47,582 nucleotides of DNA from Burkholderiales bacterium (lineage in GTDB: Bacteria > Pseudomonadota > Gammaproteobacteria > Burkholderiales > Burkholderiaceae_C). The position numbers and the translations under genes are program-made. The stretch lies in NCBI GenBank assembly GCA_026400275.1, contig JAPLPK010000025.1, forward strand, positions 1 through 47,582. Direction: 5' to 3'. Positions 15,889 through 24,408 of this stretch are shown one piece after another (positions within the stretch are counted from its first letter, which is position 1; each line of letters starts with the position of its first letter). The notes under the pieces are model-generated. The model was not told the origin of the DNA. It did not search any database and saw only the letters and a list, made by a program, of their open reading frames with translations.

Positions 15889-18571
15889 AGGACAGGCGAC
15901 AGCCATCCACCGGGCCGACTACACCGCACCGGCTTTCTGGATTGACACGGTCGAGCTCTGCTTCGACCTGGACCCGGCCAAGACCCGCGTGCTCAACAAG
16001 ATGCGCATGCGCCGCAACCCGGATGTGCCCGCGCAAGCGCTGCGCCTGAACGGCGAAGAGCTGAACCTGGCACGTGTGCTGGTCAACGGCCAGGGCGCAT
16101 CCTTCAAGATCGAGGGCAACCAGCTGGTGCTGGGCAGCCTGCCGAGTGCCGAAGAAGGCGCTTTTGATCTGGAAATCTTCACCACCTGCGCGCCCATCAA
16201 GAACACCAAGCTGATGGGCCTGTTCGTCAGCAACGACACCTTCTTCACCCAGTGCGAGGCCGAGGGCTTCCGCCGCATCACCTACTTCCTGGACCGCCCG
16301 GACGTGATGGCCAGCTACACCGTGCTGCTGCGCGCCGACAAGGCCAAGTACCCGGTGCTGCTGAGCAACGGCAACCTGGTGGACCAAGGCCCACTGGAAG
16401 ATGGCCGCCACTTCGCCAAGTGGGTGGACCCGTTCCGCAAGCCCAGCTACCTGTTTGCCCTGGTGGCCGGCCAACTGGTCAGCCGCGAGCAAAGCATTAC
16501 CGCACGCAACGGCAAAGAGCATCTGCTGCAGGTCTTCGTGCGCCCCGGCGACCTGGACAAGACCGAGCACGCCATGCATTCGCTGATGGCGTCCATCGCC
16601 TGGGACGAAGCCCGTTTTGGCCTGCCGCTGGACCTGGAACGCTTCATGATCGTCGCCACCAGCGACTTCAACATGGGCGCCATGGAAAACAAGGGCCTGA
16701 ACATCTTCAACACCAAGTTCGTGTTGGCGAACCAGGCCACGGCCACCGACACCGACTACGCGAACATCGAGTCGGTGGTGGGCCACGAGTACTTCCACAA
16801 CTGGAGCGGCAACCGTGTCACCTGCCGCGACTGGTTCCAGCTGAGCCTGAAGGAAGGCCTGACCGTCTTCCGCGACCAGGAGTTCAGCCTGGACCTGTGC
16901 CGCGACCCGTCGGCTAAGGCGGTCAAGCGTATCGAGGATGTGCGCGTGCTGCGCACCGCCCAGTTCCCAGAAGATGCCGGCCCGATGGCCCACCCGGTGC
17001 GGCCCGACAGCTACATCGAGATCAACAACTTCTATACCGTCACCATCTACGAAAAAGGTGCGGAAGTGGTGCGCATGATGCAAACCTTGGTGGGGCGTGA
17101 CGGCTTCGCCAAGGGCATGACGCTGTATTTCGAGCGCTTCGACGGCCAGGCCGTGACCTGCGACGACTTCGCCCAGGCCATCGCCGACGCGAATCCGCAG
17201 TCCGACCTGGCGCGCCTGCTGCCCCAGTTCAAGCGCTGGTACAGCCAGGCCGGCACGCCCCGCGTGCAAGCCACCGGCGTCTACGACGCAGCCGCGCAAA
17301 GCTATACGCTGACCCTCGCCCAAAGCTGCGCCCCCACGCCCGGCCAGTCGCAAAAAGAGCCATTTGTGATCCCCATCGGCCTGGGCCTGCTGGCGCAGGA
17401 CGGCAGCGCACTGCCCCTGCAGACCGCCGACGGCAGCACGCTGGCCGAGCCCTACACCTTTGTGATGCACGAGGCGACGGAAACCCTGACCTTCGTCAAC
17501 CTGGCCGCGGAACCTGTGCCCAGCATCTTGCGCGGCTTCTCCGCGCCGGTGACGCTGGCCTTTGACTACACCGACGCCCAGCTGCAGACCCTGCTGGCGC
17601 ATGACACCGACGCCTTCAACCGCTGGGAAGCAGGCCAGCGCCTGGCCGTTCGATCTGCTATTGCATTGATAGCTAGCGACGCAGATATTACCTGCGCCAA
17701 GCCGCTAAATGATGCCTATATTGAAGCCATGCGCAGCGTGCTTCGCCACCCCACTCTGGACGCCGCCTTCAAGGAACTGGTGCTGACCCTGCCGTCGGAA
17801 ACCTATCTGGCCGAACAGCTGGACGTGGTGGACCCGCAGCGCATCCACGCCGTGCGCGAAGCCATGCGCAGCCAGCTGGCCCAAGCCCTGGCAGACGACT
17901 GGGCCTGGGCTTACGAAACCTATGGCGATACCGGCGCCTACCGCCCGGACCCGCTGTCCAGTGGCCGCCGTGCTCTGGCCGGCATGGCGCTGACGCATCT
18001 GTGCCTGGGCGCCTTGGCCAGCGGTGACACCGTATGGCCGGGCAAGGCCTACCAGCGCTTCAAGGATGCGGGCAATATGACCGACCGCTTCAACGCCCTC
18101 AGTGCCCTGGTCTCCAGCGGCAACGCACTGGCCGCTCCGGCGCTGCAGCGCTTCCACGCCCTGTTCAAGGACGAGGCCCTGGTGCTGGACAAATGGTTTG
18201 CCCTGCAGGCTGGCGCCACCGACCGCAACGGCAACATCCTGCCGGCCGTGCGCCAGCTGCTAAAGCACCCCGACTTCAGCCTGCGCAACCCGAACCGGGC
18301 GCGCAGCCTGGTGTTCAGCTTCTGCAGCGCCAATCCCGGCGCCTTTCACCGCCGTGACGCTGCAGGCTATGTGTTCTGGAGCGAACGCGTGATCGAGCTG
18401 GACGGCATCAACCCCCAGGTCGCCGCCCGCCTGGCGCGCGCACTGGACCGCTGGAAGAACCTGACCGAACCCTACCGCAGCGCAGCCCGCGAAGCCCTGG
18501 CCCGCGTGGCCGCCAAAGCCGACCTCAGCAACGACGTGCGCGAAGTAGTTACGCGTGCACTGGCCGACTAA
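15878..18571 (+). CDS. pepN: Aminopeptidase N (M1 family)
   Basis: Zinc metallo-aminopeptidase of 897 residues that removes N-terminal residues from peptides in the cytoplasm. The exopeptidase motif GAMEN is at 267-271. The zinc-binding HEYFH is at 303-307, followed by NWSGNRVTCRDWFQLSLKEGLTVF, which holds the third zinc ligand Glu. Order and length match E. coli-type PepN. Start ATG 15878 has GGGGAACC upstream and lies within the 3' end of the HAD gene. Codons about 593-609 correspond to a copy of the 55-bp dispersed repeat carried in frame. Confidence 0.96.
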   Translation: MYREGQATAIHRADYTAPAFWIDTVELCFDLDPAKTRVLNKMRMRRNPDVPAQALRLNGEELNLARVLVNGQGASFKIEGNQLVLGSLPSAEEGAFDLEIFTTCAPIKNTKLMGLFVSNDTFFTQCEAEGFRRITYFLDRPDVMASYTVLLRADKAKYPVLLSNGNLVDQGPLEDGRHFAKWVDPFRKPSYLFALVAGQLVSREQSITARNGKEHLLQVFVRPGDLDKTEHAMHSLMASIAWDEARFGLPLDLERFMIVATSDFNMGAMENKGLNIFNTKFVLANQATATDTDYANIESVVGHEYFHNWSGNRVTCRDWFQLSLKEGLTVFRDQEFSLDLCRDPSAKAVKRIEDVRVLRTAQFPEDAGPMAHPVRPDSYIEINNFYTVTIYEKGAEVVRMMQTLVGRDGFAKGMTLYFERFDGQAVTCDDFAQAIADANPQSDLARLLPQFKRWYSQAGTPRVQATGVYDAAAQSYTLTLAQSCAPTPGQSQKEPFVIPIGLGLLAQDGSALPLQTADGSTLAEPYTFVMHEATETLTFVNLAAEPVPSILRGFSAPVTLAFDYTDAQLQTLLAHDTDAFNRWEAGQRLAVRSAIALIASDADITCAKPLNDAYIEAMRSVLRHPTLDAAFKELVLTLPSETYLAEQLDVVDPQRIHAVREAMRSQLAQALADDWAWAYETYGDTGAYRPDPLSSGRRALAGMALTHLCLGALASGDTVWPGKAYQRFKDAGNMTDRFNALSALVSSGNALAAPALQRFHALFKDEALVLDKWFALQAGATDRNGNILPAVRQLLKHPDFSLRNPNRARSLVFSFCSANPGAFHRRDAAGYVFWSERVIELDGINPQVAARLARALDRWKNLTEPYRSAAREALARVAAKADLSNDVREVVTRALAD
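17655..17704. repeat. 55-bp dispersed repeat inside pepN
   Basis: Contains GCTATTGCATTGATAGCT, then GCAGATATTACCTGCGC, then AAGCC, the reverse complement of the intergenic copies. It is translated in frame as SAIALIASDADITCAKP, in the C-terminal helical part of PepN, without a stop or frameshift. Confidence 0.7.
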
Positions 18572-18583
18572 ACAAGGAAACCC

Positions 18584-19591
18584 ATGTCCCAAAACATATC
18601 CCTCACCCGCTACCTGGTGGAGCAGCAACGCGTAGACGGACTCATTCCGTCGCAGCTGCGCCTGCTGATCGAAGTGGTGGCCCGCGCCTGCAAGAGCATC
18701 AGCCACGCCGTCAACAAGGGTGCGCTGGGTGGCGTGCTGGGCGCTGCCGAGTCTGAAAACGTGCAGGGCGAAATCCAGAAGAAGCTGGACATCATCGCCA
18801 ACGAAGTGCTGATCGAAGCCAATGAATGGGGCGGCCACCTCGCCGCCATGGCCTCGGAAGAGATGGAAGACATCTATGCCGTGCCAAACCGCTACCCGCA
18901 GGGCGAATACCTGCTGCTGTTCGATCCCCTGGACGGCTCCAGCAACATCGACGTGAACGTCAGCATCGGCACCATCTTCAGCGTGCTCAAAAAACCCGAT
19001 GGCGACGCCGCCGTGGGCGAAAAGGACTTTCTGCAGGCCGGTCATAACCAGGTCGCCGCGGGCTACTGCGTCTACGGCCCACAAACCACCCTGGTGCTGA
19101 CCGTGGGTGACGGCGTGGCCATGTTCACGCTGGACCGCGAGCAAGGCTCCTTTGTACTGACCCAGGAGAACGTCCAGATCCCACCGGACACCAAGGAATT
19201 TGCGATCAATATGAGCAATATGCGCCACTGGGACACGCCGGTGAAGCGCTATGTGGAAGACTGCCTGCAGGGCAGCGAAGGCCCACGCGGCAAGGACTTC
19301 AATATGCGTTGGATCGCCAGCATGGTGGCCGATGTGCACCGCATCCTGACGCGCGGCGGCGTGTTCCTCTACCCCTGGGACAAGCGCGAACCCAACAAGC
19401 CCGGCAAGCTGCGCCTGATGTACGAAGCCAACCCCATGGGCTGGCTGATCGAACAGGCCGGCGGCGCGGCCAGCACCGGCACCCAGCGCATCCTGGACAT
19501 CGTCCCAGAAAAGCTGCACGAACGCATCAGCGTGGTCCTCGGATCAAAAAATGAGGTCGCCCACATCAATAGCTACTTCTCCAAGCTATAA
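18584..19591 (+). CDS. fbp: Fructose-1,6-bisphosphatase class 1
   Basis: Gluconeogenic and Calvin-cycle-type phosphatase converting fructose-1,6-bisphosphate to fructose-6-phosphate. The 335-residue length is typical for class I. The metal-binding signature [17 protein letters not shown] is near residue 109 and the substrate-binding [13 protein letters not shown] near 240. It starts 12 nt after pepN with AAGGAAA just upstream of the ATG. No Calvin-cycle genes are visible in the window, so a gluconeogenic role is the simple reading. The -10 box of the downstream tRNA-Thr gene overlaps its stop codon. Confidence 0.96.
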   Translation: MSQNISLTRYLVEQQRVDGLIPSQLRLLIEVVARACKSISHAVNKGALGGVLGAAESENVQGEIQKKLDIIANEVLIEANEWGGHLAAMASEEMEDIYAVPNRYPQGEYLLLFDPLDGSSNIDVNVSIGTIFSVLKKPDGDAAVGEKDFLQAGHNQVAAGYCVYGPQTTLVLTVGDGVAMFTLDREQGSFVLTQENVQIPPDTKEFAINMSNMRHWDTPVKRYVEDCLQGSEGPRGKDFNMRWIASMVADVHRILTRGGVFLYPWDKREPNKPGKLRLMYEANPMGWLIEQAGGAASTGTQRILDIVPEKLHERISVVLGSKNEVAHINSYFSKL

Positions 19592-19592
19592 T
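19587..19592 (+). promoter_or_regulatory. -10 box for tRNA-Thr
   Basis: A perfect TATAAT overlapping the fbp stop codon (19589-19591), about 14 nt upstream of the mature tRNA-Thr 5' end. No good -35 hexamer is seen at the expected distance. Confidence 0.5.
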
Positions 19593-19605
19593 CCAAGGCT
19601 AACGT

Positions 19606-19681
19606 GCCGGTGTAGCTCAGTCGGTAGAGCAGCTCATTCGTAATGAGAAGGTCGGGTGTTCGATTCATCTCTCCGGCACCA
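19606..19681 (+). tRNA. tRNA-Thr (anticodon CGT)
   Basis: A 76-nt tRNA with encoded CCA. The stems fold as GCCGGTG/CTCCGGC (acceptor), GCTC/GAGC (D), GCTCA/TGAGA (anticodon) and GGGTG/CATCT (T). The loop TTCGTAA gives anticodon CGT (Thr). A U-U pair at 6-67 and a G-A pair at 27-43 are non-canonical, but the remaining features are intact. Confidence 0.94.
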
Positions 19682-19691
19682 CGTTAAATTT

Positions 19692-19724
19692 AAAAGCCCG
19701 CTGTCCTAAAGATAGCGGGCTTTT
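19692..19724 (+). terminator. Rho-independent terminator after tRNA-Thr
   Basis: Inverted repeat AAAAGCCCGCT ... AGCGGGCTTTT with a short A/T-rich loop region and a T-run, 10 nt after the tRNA. The flanking A- and T-runs allow it to work in both directions. Confidence 0.88.
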
Positions 19725-19768
19725 GCGTTTTGCAGACGGTTCGCATATTGCTTTGGAAAGACCGCGCC

Positions 19769-19906
19769 ATGAACCAACCACCTCCCCGTGAAGAAATTCA
19801 GCCAAGGTTTGGTCGGCTGCTGGCCGTATGCGCCTTGGCCGTGGTGTTTTGCGGCGTGCTGGTCTGGTTTGCCGGCACCTATCTGGTGGATTGTTGCGGC
19901 CCCTGA
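19769..19906 (+). CDS. Small single-pass membrane protein (45 aa)
   Basis: An unrecognised 45-residue reading frame too short for most gene callers. It begins with ATG preceded by GGAAAG at 8 nt spacing. A short proline- and charge-rich head (MNQPPPREEIQPRFGR) is followed by one hydrophobic helix (about residues 17-40), and it ends DCCGP, with two adjacent cysteines outside the membrane segment. Codon use is similar to neighbours. It lies alone between the tRNA-Thr terminator and the diguanylate cyclase gene and could be co-transcribed with the latter. Function unknown; I infer coding from start signal, topology and composition. Confidence 0.6.
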   Translation: MNQPPPREEIQPRFGRLLAVCALAVVFCGVLVWFAGTYLVDCCGP

Positions 19907-19991
19907 ACCCGGCGAAAACACACTCTGCGGCAACCCCGTCGCTCCGGTATAAAGAGGAAGAGCCCCAGTTCACACCGTCAAGTCCTGCTAC

Positions 19992-21254
19992 ATGAACGCC
20001 CCGACCGATCCCGCTGCGGACAACGACGATCTGCTGAGCTCCCTGCCCAATGGCGTGCTGGTGCTATCCGAAGGCGTGATCCAGTGGGTCAACCCGGCCA
20101 TCGTATTGCTGCTGGAGGCCGGCAGCCCGCATGACCTGTTGGGGCGCATGGCCACCAACTTCGTCTACTCCGCAGACCAATCCCACGCCTTGCAGCGCCT
20201 GCAAAAACAACGCCCCGGCGAAAATGCTTTGCCACCCACCCAATACCGGGTGCAGACCTGTGAAGGCAATATCCGCATCGTTCTGGTCAGCAGTAGGCCA
20301 ATACGCTACCTGGGCGGCGATGCCATTCTGGTATCCGCGATGGACATGAGCGACCACAGCGCCATGGAAGAACGACTACGGATCAGCGAACAAAACTTCC
20401 GCCGTATGTTTGACAACATGCAAGACGTCTATTACCGAACAGATGCCCAGGGCGTGGTGCAGATGGTCGGACCCGGGGTACGCCGCGTACTAGGCTACGA
20501 GCCAGAGGAGATCATGGGCCGCACGGCGGAGTCGTATTACCCGCGCAGCTCGGACCGAGACGCCTTCAAGAAAGTCATACAGGAAAAAGGGGAAGCCGCC
20601 GACTTTCCCGGCCAAATGGTCCGCAAGGATGGCCAGGTCATCGATATCTCCATCAGCAGCCACGCCATGCACGACGAGAACGGCCAGTTTTGTGGGATTG
20701 AAGGTATCTACCGGGATGTCACGCAGCGCAAAAACCTGGAGCGCGCCCTGCAGCGCTTGGCCACCACCGATTCACTCACCGGCATCAGCAACCGGCGTGA
20801 CTTCATGGACAAGGCCCTGCAAGCGTTTCAGCTGGCCCAACGCTACCAGCAGACGCTGGCCTTGCTGATGCTGGACCTGGACCATTTCAAATCCATCAAT
20901 GACAAGCACGGCCACACCGCGGGCGACGAAGCGCTTGTCAACTTCGCCCACATGGTGAAGTCACTGCTGCGCGAATCAGACTTATTTGGACGGCTGGGCG
21001 GCGAGGAATTCTGCATCGTGATGCAGTCCGCCAGAAGCCAGGAAGCCAAGTTGCTCGCCCAGCGCATCCGGGACCATCTGGAAAATTCCGTATTCCAGGA
21101 TGTGGCTGGCCAAGACTTCCGGGTCACCGTGAGCATAGGCATCACCTTCAACCGCACCGAGGACAAACACATACAGAAGCTGATCGAGCGAGCAGACAAG
21201 GCCCTCTACCAGGCCAAACGTGATGGCCGTAACCGGGTGCGGGAACAGCCTTAG
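19992..21254 (+). CDS. PAS-PAS-GGDEF diguanylate cyclase
   Basis: Predicted cytoplasmic enzyme making cyclic di-GMP from GTP, 420 residues. The first PAS-like region spans about 12-120. A second PAS spans about 130-245, with the PAC-type ending GIEGIYRDVTQRKNLE and a short coiled linker. The GGDEF domain is at about 255-418, with active-site loop GGEEF (336-340). A product-inhibition I-site RESD lies at 327-330, exactly five residues upstream, so feedback control by c-di-GMP is expected. No transmembrane segment is seen, so the signal is probably internal. A strong promoter for rpmB starts within its last codons. Confidence 0.93.
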   Translation: MNAPTDPAADNDDLLSSLPNGVLVLSEGVIQWVNPAIVLLLEAGSPHDLLGRMATNFVYSADQSHALQRLQKQRPGENALPPTQYRVQTCEGNIRIVLVSSRPIRYLGGDAILVSAMDMSDHSAMEERLRISEQNFRRMFDNMQDVYYRTDAQGVVQMVGPGVRRVLGYEPEEIMGRTAESYYPRSSDRDAFKKVIQEKGEAADFPGQMVRKDGQVIDISISSHAMHDENGQFCGIEGIYRDVTQRKNLERALQRLATTDSLTGISNRRDFMDKALQAFQLAQRYQQTLALLMLDLDHFKSINDKHGHTAGDEALVNFAHMVKSLLRESDLFGRLGGEEFCIVMQSARSQEAKLLAQRIRDHLENSVFQDVAGQDFRVTVSIGITFNRTEDKHIQKLIERADKALYQAKRDGRNRVREQP

Positions 21255-21283
21255 CTGACAACTCGGCACGAACACGCTATAAT
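21255..21283 (+). promoter_or_regulatory. Sigma70 promoter of rpmB-rpmG
   Basis: CTGACA (21255-21260, 5 of 6 to consensus), a 17-nt spacer and a perfect TATAAT (21278-21283). Transcription should start near 21290. It begins immediately after the diguanylate cyclase stop codon. Confidence 0.85.
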
Positions 21284-21289
21284 CGCAGG

Positions 21290-21456
21290 CTTTACTGGAT
21301 TTGGTGCGCCCGTTTTAATTAGTTTTAATGGGCACAATATCGCCGGTAAATGACTTTTACCGCCACTTAAAGCAGGTGGCGAGGTGCGGCAATTTGCCGT
21401 TAATTGCAGTGGATAAGCATACAACGCACACCACTGCACAAAATTGGAGTGTCCTC
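21290..21456 (+). promoter_or_regulatory. Structured 5' leader of rpmB-rpmG
   Basis: A leader of about 167 nt with consecutive inverted repeats. Near 21304-21335 there is GTGCGCCCGTT...AATGGGCAC. At 21344-21362 a 7-bp stem CGGTAAA/TTTACCG forms. At 21361-21381 CGCCAC/GTGGCG forms, overlapping the former by two bases. At 21387-21399 there is CGGCA/TGCCG. At 21405-21438 an 8-bp stem TGCAGTGG/CCACTGCA with an 18-nt loop ends 8 nt before the Shine-Dalgarno GGAG. The layout suggests control of ribosomal-protein synthesis, but no known leader family is recognised. Confidence 0.55.
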
Positions 21457-21690
21457 ATGGCACGCGTATGCGAAGTAACGGGCAAAGGCCCGATGGTTGG
21501 GAACAACGTCTCCCACGCCAACAACAAAACCAAACGTCGGTTCCTGCCGAACCTGCAATACCGCCGCTTCTGGGTCGAAACCGAAAACCGTTGGGTGCGT
21601 CTGCGCATTTCCAATGCCGGTCTGCGTTTGATCGACAAAAACGGTATCGACTCTGTGCTCGCCGATTTGCGCGCACGTGGCCAAGCATAA
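21457..21690 (+). CDS. rpmB: 50S ribosomal protein L28
   Basis: Large-subunit ribosomal protein of 77 residues starting [23 protein letters not shown], the standard L28 N-terminus, and ending [11 protein letters not shown]. The ATG at 21457 has GGAG seven bases upstream. The frame is open a further 43 codons upstream through the structured leader, but that part is not L28-like. rpmG follows after 11 nt. Confidence 0.98.
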   Translation: MARVCEVTGKGPMVGNNVSHANNKTKRRFLPNLQYRRFWVETENRWVRLRISNAGLRLIDKNGIDSVLADLRARGQA

Positions 21691-21701
21691 GGAGCTGAAT
21701 C

Positions 21702-21872
21702 ATGGCAACCAAAGGCGGACGCGAAAAAATCAAGCTGGAATCCACAGCTGGTACTGGTCACTTCTACACCACGACCAAGAACAAGAAAACCATGCCCGAG
21801 AAAATGTTGATCAGCAAGTTTGATCCAAAAGCTCGCAAGCATGTGGACTACAAAGAAATCAAGCTGAAGTAA
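21702..21872 (+). CDS. rpmG: 50S ribosomal protein L33
   Basis: Large-subunit protein of 56 residues starting [20 protein letters not shown] and ending DYKEIKLK. The central [13 protein letters not shown] replaces the region that carries zinc-binding cysteines in C+ paralogs, so this is a zinc-free (C-) L33. It has AAGGAG upstream of the ATG and forms the usual operon with rpmB. Confidence 0.98.
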   Translation: MATKGGREKIKLESTAGTGHFYTTTKNKKTMPEKMLISKFDPKARKHVDYKEIKLK

Positions 21873-21894
21873 TCCAGCCTGGCTCTTTGCCCCG

Positions 21895-21923
21895 AAACCC
21901 GCTCTAACCCAGCGGGTTTTTTT
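21895..21923 (+). terminator. Rho-independent terminator after rpmG
   Basis: Stem AAACCCGCT / AGCGGGTTT with a 7-nt loop and seven Ts, 22 nt after the rpmG stop codon. Confidence 0.92.
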
Positions 21924-21993
21924 ATGCCCTCCTGCATTCCACCCAATAGCCACCGCGCGGACCGGGGGAAGCGCTAGGGCCTAAAATCAAGAC

Positions 21994-22848
21994 GTGACAA
22001 CCATACTCAATGCTGACCTCCACTGCCACTCTGTGGTTTCCGACGGCACCCTCACGCCGGAGCAATTGGCAGCACGCGCCAGCGCGAACGGTGTGGAATT
22101 GTGGGCACTTACTGACCACGACGAAATCGGCGGCCAGGCGCGGGCCTTGGCAGCCGCCAAAGCCCATGGCATGAAATATCTGACCGGGGTTGAAATCTCG
22201 GTCACCTTTGCGGGTGAAACGGTGCACATCGTTGGGCTGGGGTTTGACGCGGATAGCCCACTCATACAAGACGGACTCGGTGCCACGCGCGGCGGCCGTG
22301 GCCAGCGCGCAATGGAAATGGCAGCAGGCTTGGCCGCAGCAGGCATTCCCGGTGCGTACGAAGGGGCACTGAGATTCGTCGGCAACCCGGCCTTGATTTC
22401 GCGCACCCACTTCGCCCGCTTCCTGGTGGAGTCCGGCGTGTGCAGCGACACCTACGAAGTGTTCCGCCGCTACCTGACCGAAGGCAAACCGGGCTACGTA
22501 CCCCACCGCTGGGCAGCACTGAAAGATGCGGTGCAGTGGATCACCCAGACCGGCGGCGTGGCCGTGATCGCCCACCCAGGCCGCTACAAGTTCACGGCCA
22601 ACGAAGAATACGCGCTGTTCAGTGAATTCAAGGCCCACGGAGGCCAGGCCGTCGAAGTCGTCACGGGCAGCCATACCGTGGCCGAATATGTGGAATACGC
22701 CGATGTGGCCCGGGAATTCGGTCTGGCGGCCTCGCGCGGCAGCGACTTCCACAGCCCGGATGAGAGCCATACCGACCTGGGCACCCTGCCCTATTTGTCC
22801 GGCAATCTGACACCTGTCTGGGATCTGCTCGCGGACCGCATCCAGTGA
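21994..22848 (+). CDS. PHP-domain 3',5'-nucleoside bisphosphate phosphatase (RNase AM/YciV-like)
   Basis: PHP-family metallophosphoesterase of 284 residues. Metal-ligand motifs appear in order: DLHCHSVVSDG near residue 8, LTDHDEIGG near 40, the Glu in TGVEIS, IAHPGRY near 195, and GSDFHSPDE near 250. The family member YciV/RNase AM of E. coli removes 3'-phosphate from pAp-type nucleotides and trims RNA 5' ends; that function is transferred by family resemblance. The start is a GTG at 21994, giving TTILNADLHCHS. It is the first gene of a conserved-looking five-gene operon ending in trpS, and its TGA overlaps the next GTG by 4 nt. Confidence 0.88.
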   Translation: MTTILNADLHCHSVVSDGTLTPEQLAARASANGVELWALTDHDEIGGQARALAAAKAHGMKYLTGVEISVTFAGETVHIVGLGFDADSPLIQDGLGATRGGRGQRAMEMAAGLAAAGIPGAYEGALRFVGNPALISRTHFARFLVESGVCSDTYEVFRRYLTEGKPGYVPHRWAALKDAVQWITQTGGVAVIAHPGRYKFTANEEYALFSEFKAHGGQAVEVVTGSHTVAEYVEYADVAREFGLAASRGSDFHSPDESHTDLGTLPYLSGNLTPVWDLLADRIQ

Positions 22849-23735
22849 GCCGCCCCGCGTCAGCTCTGACCGGCATCGTGCTGGTCACCGTAGCGGTAGC
22901 GTGCTTTGCCACCCTGGACACCACCACCAAATGGACCACGGCCAGCGTGCCCCTGCTGATGGGACTGTGGTTCCGCTATTTCTTCCAGGCTTCGGTCACC
23001 ACCGCCGCCATGCTGCCCTTGCGCGGCCTGGCATTGCTGCGTACCGCACACCCCAAATTCCAATGCCTGCGCGGCGTACTGCTGCTGACCAGCAGCATGT
23101 TCTCCTTCCTCAGCCTAAAACACATGCCGGTGGGTGAATTCACGGCCATCGTGATGATCACCCCCCTGGTGATCACGCTGGTCGCGGCGCTTCTGGGCGA
23201 CCGCGTATCGCTATTGCGTTGGCTGCTGGTGGTCGGTGGATTTGTTGGCACCCTGGTGATCATCCGCCCCGGTGGCGAGACCTTCAGCTGGGCGACGCTG
23301 TTACCGCTGGGCCTGGTCGGCACGAACGCCTGGTTCCAGGTCTTGACCAGCCGCCTGGCCAAGACCGAAGACCCGTTCACCATGCACTTCTATACCGGCT
23401 GGATCGGTACCCTGGTGGCGTCGCTGGCCGTGCCTTTCGTTTGGGTGCCGGTACACGATCTGCACCTGTGGGGTGGCATGGTGCTGATGGGCTTGATGGC
23501 CACCATAGGCCATTTCCTGCTGATCCTGGCCTATGCGCGCACCCCGGCGGCCACGCTGACACCGTTTCTCTACGGCCAGATCGGCTTTGCCATGCTCGGC
23601 GGCTGGCTGGTGTTCTCGCATGTACCGGACCGCTGGGCGACCCTGGGTATTCTGCTGGTCGCCTTCTGCGGCGCTGCCGGCGCCTGGCTCACCGTGCGCG
23701 AAAGTCGCATTTCCGTACAACCAGCCGAATCCTGA
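22845..23735 (+). CDS. EamA/RhaT family drug-metabolite transporter
   Basis: Ten-helix inner-membrane permease of the drug/metabolite transporter superfamily, 296 residues, with two EamA repeats. The first repeat ends around LLGDRVSLLRWLLVVGGFVGTLVIIRPG. The second includes GHFLLILAYARTPAATLTPFLYGQI, a hallmark of the family. The substrate is unknown. Start GTG at 22845 overlaps the PHP gene stop (GTGA), showing translational coupling. Confidence 0.9.
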   Translation: MSRPASALTGIVLVTVAVACFATLDTTTKWTTASVPLLMGLWFRYFFQASVTTAAMLPLRGLALLRTAHPKFQCLRGVLLLTSSMFSFLSLKHMPVGEFTAIVMITPLVITLVAALLGDRVSLLRWLLVVGGFVGTLVIIRPGGETFSWATLLPLGLVGTNAWFQVLTSRLAKTEDPFTMHFYTGWIGTLVASLAVPFVWVPVHDLHLWGGMVLMGLMATIGHFLLILAYARTPAATLTPFLYGQIGFAMLGGWLVFSHVPDRWATLGILLVAFCGAAGAWLTVRESRISVQPAES

Positions 23736-23746
23736 TAATCGACGCC

Positions 23747-24382
23747 ATGGCCCAGTACTTTGAAATCCACCCCGACAATCCGCAAGCACGCCTGCTGAAG
23801 CAAACCGTGGCCCTGCTCGGCCAGGGCAAGCTGGTAGCGGTGCCCACCGACTCCAGCTACGCTCTGGTCTGCCATCTGGACGACAAGGCCGCTGCCGATC
23901 TGCTGCGCCGCACCCGTGGCGTGGACGACAAGCACCACCTGACCCTGCTGTGCCGCGACCTGAGCGAGCTGGCCAACTACGCCCGCGTGGACAACAAGCA
24001 GTACCGCCTGCTGAAAGCGGCTACCCCCGGCCCCTACACCTTCATTCTGGAAGCCAGCAAGGAGGTGCCGCGCCGTCTGAGCCACCCGTCGCGCAAGACG
24101 ATTGGCCTGCGCGTGCCGGACCATAAAACCTTGCAAAGCCTGCTGGAGCTGCATGGCGCCCCGCTGCTGGCCACCACGCTGATACCGCCCGGCGAGACCG
24201 ATCCGCTGAACGACGCACACGCCATACGCGATTTGTTCGAGCACCAGATTGCTGCCGTGCTCGACGCCGGCGCCTGCCCGCTGGAGCCCACCACGGTCAT
24301 CGATTTGACCGACATGGGCCACGGCGGCGAACCCGTATTGGTACGCCAGGGCCGCGGCGACTTGTCCGCCATCGGCCTGTAA
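23747..24382 (+). CDS. Sua5/YciO/YrdC family protein (YciO-like)
   Basis: YrdC-fold protein of 211 residues starting MAQYFEIHPDNPQARLL, close to YciO rather than to the short TsaC. Nucleotide/phosphate-binding features are VAVPTDSSYALVC near residue 32 and the KHHLTLLCRDLSEL stretch. GPYTFILEAS and RKTIGLRVPDH follow. YrdC/TsaC/Sua5 make threonylcarbamoyl-AMP for the tRNA t6A modification; YciO is a paralog whose activity in vivo is much weaker or unclear. It sits 11 nt after the EamA gene in the same operon. Confidence 0.87.
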   Translation: MAQYFEIHPDNPQARLLKQTVALLGQGKLVAVPTDSSYALVCHLDDKAAADLLRRTRGVDDKHHLTLLCRDLSELANYARVDNKQYRLLKAATPGPYTFILEASKEVPRRLSHPSRKTIGLRVPDHKTLQSLLELHGAPLLATTLIPPGETDPLNDAHAIRDLFEHQIAAVLDAGACPLEPTTVIDLTDMGHGGEPVLVRQGRGDLSAIGL

Positions 24383-24408
24383 ACCCTTCTTTCACCGAGA
24401 CCCTCCCC

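Noticed and set aside
21328-21456. N-terminal extension of L28 from ATG 21328
   Set aside because: Codons are in frame but the peptide is not L28-like, and the region is better explained as a structured leader.
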